Position numbers and translations under genes: made by a program
Shown here: in pieces, positions 1-8,816 of the stretch
Numbering within the stretch: the first letter of the stretch is position 1
Layout of the letters: the number at the start of each line of letters is the position of its first letter
Source of the DNA: JAWPMT01 sp965229785
GTDB taxonomy: Bacteria > Bacteroidota > Bacteroidia > Cytophagales > Cyclobacteriaceae
DNA: 64,000 bases
NCBI GenBank assembly: GCA_965229785.1
Contig: CBDDJS010000001.1
Location: 3,348,001 to 3,412,000 of the forward strand
Direction of reading: 5' to 3'
Notes under the pieces: model-generated
Told to the model about the DNA's origin: nothing
What the model saw: the letters and a program-made list of their open reading frames with translations, nothing else
Databases searched by the model: none

Positions 1-459
1 ACCAGAACATCTGTTTCCGGAAACACGGATGATGTGATTGGTGAAGTTCAGGCGATGGAAGATGAGGATGGCGAGATCGTCAAACATTTCTTCCTGTATA
101 CTGCAGGAGCTGCAGCCAGTGACGTGATCAACTTCCAAATCAGTGAGGCTTCTGCAGTGAGCGCTACTGGCTTTGCCATGGAAGCGGTCGATCTGGATGA
201 AGTCTTCACGATTGATAATGTTGCTCCTGTCGTTGATGGAAATGCATCTGTTGGTAATCGCGTGTTGTTGGTATTCAATGAAGAAATCGCATCAGTGAGT
301 GCTACATTGGACGGTACTGCCATTGACATTGAAATAGAGGAAGATGGATTCACTCTTGATTACGCTTACGATGGAACTGGTACTGCGGTACTGAGTCTAT
401 CTGTTGATGACTTAGCGGGAAACACCCTGAATTTGGGTGATTTCAACCTGACGAACTAG
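1..459 (+). CDS. C-terminal end of a secreted Ig-like domain protein (partial)
   Basis: The frame is open from base 1, so the gene starts upstream of the window; the GTG at 34 is only the first in-frame start inside it. The visible 152 residues are acidic, rich in Gly, Ala, Val and Ser, and have the alternating hydrophobic pattern of beta-sandwich domains. One such segment ends at about residue 78 (FTIDNVAPVVDGN), a linker seen at the start of bacterial Ig-like domains. A second ends the protein at SVDDLAGNTLN. No catalytic motif is visible. An exported or surface protein is likely, but its function cannot be told from this fragment. A strong terminator follows 40 bp after the stop. Confidence 0.6.
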   Translation, partial: TRTSVSGNTDDVIGEVQAMEDEDGEIVKHFFLYTAGAAASDVINFQISEASAVSATGFAMEAVDLDEVFTIDNVAPVVDGNASVGNRVLLVFNEEIASVSATLDGTAIDIEIEEDGFTLDYAYDGTGTAVLSLSVDDLAGNTLNLGDFNLTN

Positions 460-498
460 GCTACGATTAGGACCAATTAAGTCTAGGTTTTTTGATTC

Positions 499-527
499 AA
501 AGCCGGCGGACCCCTGCCGGCTTTTTT
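499..527 (+). terminator. Intrinsic terminator after the Ig-like gene
   Basis: A perfect 9-bp stem (AAAGCCGGC at 499-507 with GCCGGCTTT at 516-524) encloses an 8-base loop and runs into six T. It ends transcription of the plus-strand gene that stops at 459. Confidence 0.9.
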
Positions 528-544
528 ATTGCTCAACTTTGAGA

Positions 545-571
545 CAAAAAAAGAACCCCTTATCTGGGGTT
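545..571 (-). terminator. Probable minus-strand terminator facing the eCIS operon
   Basis: Read on the minus strand, AACCCC, a 6-base loop and GGGGTT form a 6-bp stem (554-571) followed by C and seven T (552-546). It faces transcripts arriving from the eCIS operon, whose last gene stops at 1189. The 0.6 kb distance makes the link uncertain, but no other minus-strand gene lies between. Confidence 0.55.
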
Positions 572-1188
572 TCGGCCTTTTTTACAATTTCTGAAATATC
601 TGAAACCCTAAAATTGCATTCAGGGTTTAATAAACCGGGCGCTGCCCATACGGAACAAGAATAAAAAAACACAAACTAAGTAGTATAATTCTCGAAAGGC
701 TATTTCTCAAGGAGGTAGCCATTCTTTTTTTTAGACCATTTGGTGAAAGAATTATTGGTCGATATCAGGGATCAAGCAATATTTCTGAGGACCATCCTTA
801 AATAGTGAAAATTTCATTTTAGGGTTATTATGCTACCTCGCTAAAGTAATCGGCACAAAGTGGTTCACCAGAACCAAGAAATCACCATTTCAACAGCAGA
901 AAAACGGAATAACTGATTAACTCAATCTCTTTGGATCAATGGAGAAATTATATTCCTCCCCAGATTTACCGATTGATCCGATATCAGATCGAAAGGATCG
1001 AGCCATTACCTGGGCACTATCAACAAAATAATTAGGACCAATTGGGTCAGGTGTTGAATGCCTTTCAGCCTCAAAAATTGCTCCCCGGAGCGGCTATTAA
1101 TTCCTTTCGGCGGTGGAGAACTTAATGACTCATTAACAGCGGATCATTGCAATAACATCATTACTCCAAAGGTTCCTTCTTGATCCTG
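572..1188. other. Gene-free stretch downstream of the eCIS operon
   Basis: No credible open frame or codon pattern was seen on either strand. It contains a 7-bp inverted repeat (AAACCCT 603-609 with AGGGTTT 622-628), the left copy of a direct repeat that recurs beyond the other end of the eCIS region (676-691), and the 13-mer ATTAGGACCAATT at 1031-1043, also present at 466-478. The rest is unassigned; an mRNA 3' leader, a small RNA or a decayed gene are all possible. Confidence 0.5.
676..691 (+). repeat. Left copy of a direct repeat flanking the eCIS region
   Basis: CTAAGTAGTATAATTC is identical to 21985-22000, and the following TCG/CCG extends the match to 19 bp with one mismatch. Both copies are intergenic and in the same orientation, 21.3 kb apart, with the whole eCIS operon and the nuclease gene between them. 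Confidence 0.6.
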
Positions 1189-4100
1189 TTACCTCCAATC
1201 GACATAAACTACTCCTGGTATCCACCTCAAAACAACGGAAGCATACGACCATGGCATATGATCAATGAGCACATCGATACCCTTCTTTTCGACCTTTAAC
1301 TTCCAGTTTTCATCTTCCTTTTCCAGAAACCCATCTCTTTGTAAAAAGGATTGCTGAAGCCCTGAAATAGATGTACTTCCTAAATGTTGCCAGTTTTGAA
1401 TTACTCCTTCGAGCAATTGTTCAGCCGTATCAACCTCTACTTGCGTCATTTCGAGCCCTGTTTCCATTCGTTCGGAAAAAGGCATACCGCACAGGATCTT
1501 GTTAAGCGTCAGGTTGTATTCGGGTTCATCCCAGTCAAAACCGCAGATATGATGCAGCAACCGGACCGCCCTGCTCTTTTCAACATTGGATTTAAATCCA
1601 TTTTCCTCATTGAAATAATCAAGCATTGAAAATATACGCTGAAAAAAAGGCCAGATCAACACCAAACCCGCATTGGTGACTTTAAGGTTAGATAACGCCT
1701 CTGACGTTTCCTCCAGTGGGTCAAAAGTCTCTTCTTTTGAGGCTACCTCAGAAGCTTTTGGAGGCTTTACTTCCTCTTCTAATATGGCCAATTTTTGAGG
1801 TTCCAACCATGAGCTGATTGCTTCATATCCCCTATTCAAGCCTTGTGACAACCATTTTTGTACCAGCTGGTATTTGTAGGTTGAATGTTCTGCAAGCTCC
1901 TGCATGTAAAACCTCAGGACCTGATCGAAATTTACACCATACTGACCTATTCGATTGGCCAACATCAGTCGTATGGTCAGCAATCTGCCCTCATCCACAT
2001 GTAATGACCTGTCTAATTTGGAAACAGACAAAAGAAACTGCTCCATTTCCTGGGTCAACTTATGGAATTCAATATAGCTAGCACCTGTTTCAAGCCTGAT
2101 CCATTGGTCGATGCTAGCCTTGCTCAATTGATCAACATAGTACCTTACCGCATCGGTTTGGAAAGAAAGTTTTTGTAATTGCTTAAACAGCGCCTGAGGA
2201 TCATGTCTGAGTAATTGATCAAAAAGTGTATCCGCTGATTCGGATTGCAAAGTATCCTGCTTATGACCTGACAACAGATTGATCAACATTTCATACTCTT
2301 TTGACAATCGTATTGCTTCTCCGGCATCATCAGTCGAAAGTTCGAGCTTTGTCTGGATCTTGCCAAATTGTTCACGAACCTGTTTATGGTAGTACGACGG
2401 TAAGTTCAAGGTTTCAATTTGTTCTTTGATCCAGTGAAACACTTGCTGGACACTCTGATGTTTTTGGTGATAGAGATCCGCAAAGAAATGAGCAACCGCC
2501 CAGGGTTGTGAACTTCCTCCTTTCACTATCAGCAACAATGCCTTTTTGAAGGTTTGCCATTTACCAACGGTCAATTGCTCTATAAGCCTATGAAAATGTT
2601 GCTTTTCAAGGCTTGCAAACAAGTAACGCAATTCTTCATTTTTTAAATGGTCGAGCAACGTAAACGTTTCAAAATCACTTTCCTGTACTTTAAGAAAGGC
2701 ACTGCTTAAGGCTTCTTTCTCATATGCTGGTGGCACGTCACTGATGTCCTCTAAAGCTAGTAAAATGCGCTTTCGAGATTTGGAAAAGGAAGTTTCACGA
2801 TGCCCCTGGAATTTCATTGTGTTTTCGAAATCAGGATGATCTACGATCTTGGGCAGTGACAATTGTTCTTGTAGTTGATATACGAGCATATCTGATATGC
2901 CAGTAGTATGGATGGTACTGGCAACTGGTTGACTCACGTGTCCTACTTTGAGCGAAGGACTCATCAACATCTGGAACACAACTTTTCGATAAGCCACCGG
3001 GTAAACCACCTGCCGTTCCAGTTTTTGCAGCTGCTCAAAAAAGCGATCAGCATGGGCCTTCGTTAGGTTCCAGTACTCAAGCATGATGATCCTGATAACT
3101 ATATCGAACTCGGCCTGTTTCAAGTCAACCATCGAGGAAAGCACTTTTTCTTTTTCTGCTTTCAAAAATTCAAAAAGGGTCGATCGGGCTTTTTTATCAG
3201 CCAACACATGCTGAAAGGATTGCACGATTGGTTGATGTAATTGTGACCTCAGGTGAACCGGTAATGTACCATATTTAAGGTATTCTCTTACTAATGCTAC
3301 CTCTTCCACTTCTGTTATCGAAGGAAGCGTCTCGCTGACCACCACCGTTTCTTCTTCATCCAGGAATTCCTCCAAAAAAGAAAGCATGCCTTTCCCGAGG
3401 TTAGTGGTCCCCAGTAACTTCAGAGATGCACGGAATAAATTCAAAATCACAGCGTAATTCACTCCGCTAGCACGACTTATTCCCCGCAGTTGGTAGCGTA
3501 AAAAAGCCTTTTGATTGAAACGTGTGCCTCGATCAATCAATAAGTAGCTCAATACGATCTGATAGATCTGCGCATGCATTTCCTGATCCGACCGAAATTC
3601 GATTTGTTCATGAGCAATTCCTTTCGCTCCGGAAATGTAGGTTTCTATATAAGTATATTCCTCCGGCTCTACCACCTCAATCAATCTTTCCAATTGAGGC
3701 TCATTCAATTTGTTTACCAAAGACTTCACCTGATCTACCGTACGCGTATGATGCAATAAATAGCTGCGTATTTCTCCGGTATATTCCTGTATGGTTGCCT
3801 CAAAATCTTCTTTCAATAGCTGATGCAGTGGTTCATTGATCGCTATCAGTGATCCAATGACCAGGTAGTGATCTATCGCACTTTCTTCCGCTGCCCCTTC
3901 CTCCTTGTGATATTTCTTTGAAATGTCCTGAATTAAACCTGGCAACGTACTGGCCATGTTGTAGGGAATTTCTTCATTCAAAATCCGTTCAAAATGCTCC
4001 AGTAATTCGAGGTACGATAAGCTAAATGTTTTTGCCAGGGCCTGCAGGTTGCGCTCTATAAACATGCGGCGGTTGAAGGCGGACCCGTGAACTTTGATCA

Positions 4101-4746
4101 GGTCCAACAAAACCAATTCTCGTAAACTATCATCCAGTTGTCTACCGGTTGTGGCAGGTGAGAAAGGATGAATCGAGTTGACCTCCTTCACCTCTGAAAT
4201 GAACGTCAAAATGAATGTAGCTTCCGCAGGTCTCATTTTTGAGATCAATGCGGAATACCCTTGTTCATCGATAAGATCTATAAGCCTTGAAACTACGGTC
4301 AATTGATGGCGGGTATTTACCATGAACCGAATTAAGGCCCCTGAAGAACACTTTAATACCTCTTTGAACAGGTCCAAGAGCGACATTTTCCCCATGTCAC
4401 TCCAATGCTTTAGCCCTTTCTCAAGAAAAAGTGTCAGTGCTTCTAACTGAAATTGTTCAGAAGATTGACGTATATGCAATTCTTCAATATGCACATTCAA
4501 TGCTTCTTCAAACTTCTCTACCAGCAGGCTGATCAGCTTCTGATCCAAGTCCTGACGAGGGATATCTCCCAGGTCCAATACGATCTGCTCAATACTGATA
4601 GGCAGGTCATACTTTTCCAATACCTCTTCCAGCGCTCGTTCAAGGTTGGTTCTGCAAATACTGAAAAATTTATCCTGAAGATTTTTGGCTTCTTCCCGAT
4701 CTAAGAAGTCCACATCAAACTTCACCTTGTCGATACGATAGTCCAC
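1189..4746 (-). CDS. eCIS tape-measure protein (CIS_TMP family, Pvc14-like)
   Basis: A 1185-residue, mostly helical protein. Residues 1-90 fit the N-terminal block of the contractile injection system tape-measure family: a VDFLDREEAKNLQDKF-type segment, then a helix and the IVLDLGDIP signature. The last 165 residues match the conserved C-terminal block (NAGLVLIWPFF, LNKILCGMPF, LQRDGFL and the W-rich end near VVYVDWR). The long middle is variable helical sequence. In such systems this protein sets tube length and chaperones tube assembly; that role is inferred from the family. It is the last operon gene, 3 bp after the 1062-aa baseplate gene. The family varies widely in length and this member is on the long side. 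Confidence 0.85.
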   Translation of the reverse strand: MDYRIDKVKFDVDFLDREEAKNLQDKFFSICRTNLERALEEVLEKYDLPISIEQIVLDLGDIPRQDLDQKLISLLVEKFEEALNVHIEELHIRQSSEQFQLEALTLFLEKGLKHWSDMGKMSLLDLFKEVLKCSSGALIRFMVNTRHQLTVVSRLIDLIDEQGYSALISKMRPAEATFILTFISEVKEVNSIHPFSPATTGRQLDDSLRELVLLDLIKVHGSAFNRRMFIERNLQALAKTFSLSYLELLEHFERILNEEIPYNMASTLPGLIQDISKKYHKEEGAAEESAIDHYLVIGSLIAINEPLHQLLKEDFEATIQEYTGEIRSYLLHHTRTVDQVKSLVNKLNEPQLERLIEVVEPEEYTYIETYISGAKGIAHEQIEFRSDQEMHAQIYQIVLSYLLIDRGTRFNQKAFLRYQLRGISRASGVNYAVILNLFRASLKLLGTTNLGKGMLSFLEEFLDEEETVVVSETLPSITEVEEVALVREYLKYGTLPVHLRSQLHQPIVQSFQHVLADKKARSTLFEFLKAEKEKVLSSMVDLKQAEFDIVIRIIMLEYWNLTKAHADRFFEQLQKLERQVVYPVAYRKVVFQMLMSPSLKVGHVSQPVASTIHTTGISDMLVYQLQEQLSLPKIVDHPDFENTMKFQGHRETSFSKSRKRILLALEDISDVPPAYEKEALSSAFLKVQESDFETFTLLDHLKNEELRYLFASLEKQHFHRLIEQLTVGKWQTFKKALLLIVKGGSSQPWAVAHFFADLYHQKHQSVQQVFHWIKEQIETLNLPSYYHKQVREQFGKIQTKLELSTDDAGEAIRLSKEYEMLINLLSGHKQDTLQSESADTLFDQLLRHDPQALFKQLQKLSFQTDAVRYYVDQLSKASIDQWIRLETGASYIEFHKLTQEMEQFLLSVSKLDRSLHVDEGRLLTIRLMLANRIGQYGVNFDQVLRFYMQELAEHSTYKYQLVQKWLSQGLNRGYEAISSWLEPQKLAILEEEVKPPKASEVASKEETFDPLEETSEALSNLKVTNAGLVLIWPFFQRIFSMLDYFNEENGFKSNVEKSRAVRLLHHICGFDWDEPEYNLTLNKILCGMPFSERMETGLEMTQVEVDTAEQLLEGVIQNWQHLGSTSISGLQQSFLQRDGFLEKEDENWKLKVEKKGIDVLIDHMPWSYASVVLRWIPGVVYVDWR

Positions 4747-4749
4747 AAA

Positions 4750-7700
4750 CTAGAGGTTTTCGTGGAAACGATCTTGCTGAAGTTTGAGCAGAAATAGCAC
4801 AAAAGCTTTTCTGCTTTGCTGAAGCTGGGCTTTGACTTTTTCCAGTTGATTTTGCTTCAATCGCTTATTTTCGGGCGCAGCATCCAATGCTTCCAAAACC
4901 CCATCCTCAACCGCAAGTACATCGGTGATCCAGGCCTGATAATATTGTTCATATTCCTGATAACGCTCCACATCCAGCCAGTGCACATGTCCCAGAATAT
5001 GGGCTGGTAAGTTTAGCAATATGGTTTCATCAGCCAACTGCTGAAAGGCACGATCACCGAAACGTCGGTTCCAGTTAGGTAAAATAATGCTGGCGGTGAA
5101 ATTGTAAAAGTTGAAATCCTTGGCAATCGAAATCTGTTGATTGTCCTTGAAAAACTCCCGAAAATCCACATCCTCTTCGTTCTCTTCCGGGCGCAGCTTA
5201 ATGTGATCGATCAAAGTAAATCGCTCTGTTGCTCTATTGAAGTCTCCACAGACATCAATGAGGTACCACCCCATGTTTACAGCCAGTTCCAATGAGTCCA
5301 GGGTGCCCAGATCGAACCACTCGATACGATCAAAGAAACGGGTCCTAAGCAACAAGTGAAAAGTGCGTGTTTCTTCAGTAGTACCTTCTTGTTTCCACAC
5401 ATGTGAATAGTATTTTGCTACATCATCATTCCTATCTTCCGTTGCTCTTCTTTTCGTAATGGGGTAAATAAAGTATGCGTCCGGATCGGTTCCGTTCTTC
5501 AAAAACGATTCGCTGATATAATTATGGGCAAAAAACTTGATGTTCTTCTTAATATCATCCGTGAGAATAGAATGATCACCGGGTTCTTCAAAATCAGTCA
5601 GTGGAGGTATGAGACGCTTCTCAACGAGTGCATTGATCTGTTCGGTCTTGAGTCGACTCCTTTGCTCTATGGCGTGATAGGGCTCCCTTCTGATCCCAAG
5701 GTTAGAAACAAAGGTCATTGGATTGAACACGTTGAACAAAGATCGTCCTTCACTACCATCCAGGTCATTTTCAATAAGCCCCAGTAACACCTGAACTTTG
5801 AGCTCAAAGCCGTTCATTTCCGAAGGTTCACGGCTCGCAGGATAGCTGGGCGCTTTTGACAGGTTAGCACTAAAATTGGGTAGTTTTCGAAGCATTCGGA
5901 GTTTGTTGCGAATGATCTCCCGTTCCTCTGACGCGATCTGGTGTGGTCCGCCAATCCTCCGCAAGGTCTTTTGCCGAAACTGTTCACCATACAAGGCCAG
6001 CATATAGTCCAGCACCTTGCTCTTGTGTGGCAAATGAGGCAAATGATGACTCAATCTGTCCATCAGGCTTTCCAATACTTTGCCAGGGTCAACTTTATCT
6101 TCTTCAAATACCTCGTATCCAACTGGCAATTCGTCGGACTTCTTCTTTTTTGAGTCCCGGAGCAAATAATCTTTCAGGTCTTGAAAGGTCCTCTCAGCTA
6201 CCCTGGGATCAAGGGCCGTTGACTTTAAGAACTGATCTAAATGAACACGGGCATCGGAGGCAGGGAAATCTGACAGATCGAGTCCCTTATCAAAATAATC
6301 ACAAAAGTCTATTGGGTCCGTGAAGAATTGTTCTCCAAACGCCGTTAACAATTCTTCCGTTGACCTGGCTTCTTCATCAGTAAGATTGCTTTTATACCCT
6401 TCAAAAGCGAGTTGTAGTACGATGAGATCTGCGTCAAGTCCCCCTGAATCGAGGGTCATTTTCTTATCCAAATCATAGAGCATTTCGATATCCTCCATTT
6501 CCTCCGGAGAAAAGGTCTTCGGGTAATAGAATCGATCTGCATGATCATCGGATGTTGAAAAAATATTCTTGAGGTTCTGTATCTGCGATGTTGTATTGGC
6601 TAGTAGTTGTTCGAACAATAATAAATAGCCTTTCAATTGCTTGACCTGAGCCTTACGAAGACGCTTCTCATTTCTGGACAGACCAAAGCGATTGATACCG
6701 TAGATATAAGGGAAAACCTCCCTTATGCTGAAATAACGGCCAAACTCTCGGTACTGTCCTACGGGATGCGGCTGGTCCGATGACTTAGTGTCATCTATGG
6801 AATAGCTTCGATTCCTAAGGGCCTGCATTTTCCTCAGGGAGTGGATCATCTTATCGAAACTGACCGGCAAGTACTTGGAGGAGCTCTTTTTCCGAAGTTT
6901 GAGGGTCATGATCCAATCTGCGCCACTGCTTCGGATCACAGGCTGATCATTGATGTCACCCTTCACGTTTTTTTCAAAGCGAAATCTGGGAATGAACCCC
7001 TCCTTCACTTTGATGCGATCGATGTGCAGAGGGCCGTCTTCTGAAGTATCTTTTTCTTCCCATTTGCCATCGACAAACTCCCCCTCAATGAGCCTTAATC
7101 GTTCGACGCGCTCTATATCTGAGATATTGGAAAGTATCGCCAAAACCCGAGCTCTTGATACCTCTTTTGGACGTATCGGTAAATTGGAGATGAATCCGGT
7201 ATCCAGTAGAGGACCATCATAAATATCTTCCAATCGCTCATTCGCCTCAATCAGATCATCCAGTGTCTGACGCCCCACACTTGGCGAAAAGTAGTTGTCC
7301 ATTTTATAGACAATTTCAGCCAGCGTCTCTTCCAATGAATCCGTATTCTTGAAAATCAATTCACCTCGCAGAAATATGTATTGGGGCTCAAGAAAAGTGA
7401 TACTGTGAAGGTCTTCTCCGAAAGACCTGATACCTGGCCAGTGACGCAGAATATCTTTTTCCACTTTACTTTTCAATTCGTCCGAATGAAGTCGGCCCTG
7501 ATTCCAGGACGTAGGATCCAGAAAAACGTACATGTTGTAGAGTCCTTCAACCTCTCCTTTTCCGGCAGGCACAGGTTCAATCCATACATTCTCAATCTCT
7601 TTTACCTGATCGAATAAAACCTTTCGAAAATCCTGAATGGTCACTGGATTAGTGGTCAGGATTTTTTCTGGTGTATACAGCCCCTGGCGATCATTGTCCA

Positions 7701-7938
7701 GATGACCTTCTTCATCCACTAGGTAGTCCTGTACGTCAAAACCAAGTTTGTAGCACAGATCCGTAATGGCGAACACCAGGTTTTCCAGGATTGTAACCCC
7801 GGGATCATGGGTATTGTAGTCCGTCCAGAGATCTCCGGCAAGATGCTGAATCCCTTCTAATGCCTCTTCCTGCAAGGCTTTGAAATCCTTATGAAAAGGG
7901 GATTGCTCTTCTTTCCGTATGAAATCGGCTTCCTTCAT
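4750..7938 (-). CDS. eCIS baseplate wedge protein, Pvc12-like
   Basis: 1062 residues. Near residues 38-65 is the WTDYNTHDPGVTILENL motif typical of one of the two large gp6/gpJ-type baseplate proteins of eCIS loci; it resembles the WTDYNxHDPGI motif of Pvc12 relatives. The rest is long, charged and lacks enzyme motifs. The product should form the wedge ring around the spike with the 1451-aa protein. It starts 80 bp after the fibre-like gene, the largest gap inside the operon's 3' half, so a weak internal promoter is possible there. The start at 7938 is the only one that keeps the N-terminal conserved region. Confidence 0.8.
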   Translation of the reverse strand: MKEADFIRKEEQSPFHKDFKALQEEALEGIQHLAGDLWTDYNTHDPGVTILENLVFAITDLCYKLGFDVQDYLVDEEGHLDNDRQGLYTPEKILTTNPVTIQDFRKVLFDQVKEIENVWIEPVPAGKGEVEGLYNMYVFLDPTSWNQGRLHSDELKSKVEKDILRHWPGIRSFGEDLHSITFLEPQYIFLRGELIFKNTDSLEETLAEIVYKMDNYFSPSVGRQTLDDLIEANERLEDIYDGPLLDTGFISNLPIRPKEVSRARVLAILSNISDIERVERLRLIEGEFVDGKWEEKDTSEDGPLHIDRIKVKEGFIPRFRFEKNVKGDINDQPVIRSSGADWIMTLKLRKKSSSKYLPVSFDKMIHSLRKMQALRNRSYSIDDTKSSDQPHPVGQYREFGRYFSIREVFPYIYGINRFGLSRNEKRLRKAQVKQLKGYLLLFEQLLANTTSQIQNLKNIFSTSDDHADRFYYPKTFSPEEMEDIEMLYDLDKKMTLDSGGLDADLIVLQLAFEGYKSNLTDEEARSTEELLTAFGEQFFTDPIDFCDYFDKGLDLSDFPASDARVHLDQFLKSTALDPRVAERTFQDLKDYLLRDSKKKKSDELPVGYEVFEEDKVDPGKVLESLMDRLSHHLPHLPHKSKVLDYMLALYGEQFRQKTLRRIGGPHQIASEEREIIRNKLRMLRKLPNFSANLSKAPSYPASREPSEMNGFELKVQVLLGLIENDLDGSEGRSLFNVFNPMTFVSNLGIRREPYHAIEQRSRLKTEQINALVEKRLIPPLTDFEEPGDHSILTDDIKKNIKFFAHNYISESFLKNGTDPDAYFIYPITKRRATEDRNDDVAKYYSHVWKQEGTTEETRTFHLLLRTRFFDRIEWFDLGTLDSLELAVNMGWYLIDVCGDFNRATERFTLIDHIKLRPEENEEDVDFREFFKDNQQISIAKDFNFYNFTASIILPNWNRRFGDRAFQQLADETILLNLPAHILGHVHWLDVERYQEYEQYYQAWITDVLAVEDGVLEALDAAPENKRLKQNQLEKVKAQLQQSRKAFVLFLLKLQQDRFHENL

Positions 7939-8018
7939 ACGTCAAAAATAACATGGATCAGCACCACGGATGAGCAAATGCAGGCGATATGGAGGGTCCA
8001 GTTCGACATAAATGAATG

Positions 8019-8816
8019 TTATGATCGATTCGGCAGGGAACCTTCCATGTAGGGATCAAACCATAAATCGGTGATGTGATATGAAATATGAAGTCCACCA
8101 CCATAGTTCATACGGGTCCGAACCTGAAGGCTGTAGGTCTCTGTCGTTTTGTCATATACCCATCTCAGGTCCATTTTACTTCGCAAGTCATGGGTAAATG
8201 ATTGAGTGACTTTGATCTTATTTCGGGCACCAAAAATCATGGACAACAAGCCTTTTGGTTTTGGCACGCAGGTGACAATGGCGTGCATCAGGGCATATCG
8301 CCCATTTTCATCAAACCGATTGCCCAGTCCGGCTACTACTTCAAATACCTGTGCCCCCTTCAGGTTGATCAATATAGGATGCCAATCACCATCCGCCGGT
8401 GCTTCCAGCTTTTCTTTGGAGGAACGATAAGATCCTCTTCGACCACTTGCAGTGATTGTACCCCGGACATCCAGAGGGGTCTTGGGATAGTTCGTATTGA
8501 TCCCCACATGCCCGTCCTGCTTGAGCATCAACATGGTCTTCCCCTGATGGTTGGAGAAAATCAGTTTACTGGCATCGCTGGAAAGTCTGAGCGTCCAATG
8601 GGGTGGTTTTTTACTGGATTTAAGGTCCTTATAAAAGGATATCAACCGTTGCTTATCCTTATCAGCGACGATAGTGAAATTTTCACTCAACCAATCTTCC
8701 AGGTTATCGTCCTCGAGATTGTAAAACGAATCTATGAGCGTTCCGAAACTGGTCTCAGTCGGCTTTAGTCCTTTGCGGAACAGTTCTTTCAGTTTATCTC
8801 TTCCCTGTTTAGCCAT
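8019..8816 (-). CDS. Fibre-like protein inside the eCIS operon (unrecognised family)
   Basis: 265 residues. The N-terminus (LKELFRKGLKPTETSF) and the helical region to about residue 75 resemble an attachment segment. At about 105-122 is GHVGINTNYPKTPLDVRG, the GIGTxxPxxxLDVxG pattern of Bacteroidota tail-fibre and surface-fibre proteins. The C-terminal 140 residues are predicted beta-rich with no known motif. It overlaps the upstream baseplate gene by 1 bp, so it is surely part of the operon. A role as a short tail fibre, receptor-binding or baseplate-decorating protein is inferred from motif and position. No true homologue is recognised, and it may instead be a structural adaptor. Confidence 0.55.
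   Translation of the reverse strand: MAKQGRDKLKELFRKGLKPTETSFGTLIDSFYNLEDDNLEDWLSENFTIVADKDKQRLISFYKDLKSSKKPPHWTLRLSSDASKLIFSNHQGKTMLMLKQDGHVGINTNYPKTPLDVRGTITASGRRGSYRSSKEKLEAPADGDWHPILINLKGAQVFEVVAGLGNRFDENGRYALMHAIVTCVPKPKGLLSMIFGARNKIKVTQSFTHDLRSKMDLRWVYDKTTETYSLQVRTRMNYGGGLHISYHITDLWFDPYMEGSLPNRS

Noticed and set aside
8202..8768. 188-codon open frame on the plus strand opposite the fibre-like gene
   Set aside because: Antisense to a gene with clear motifs and operon overlap; no recognisable protein features.
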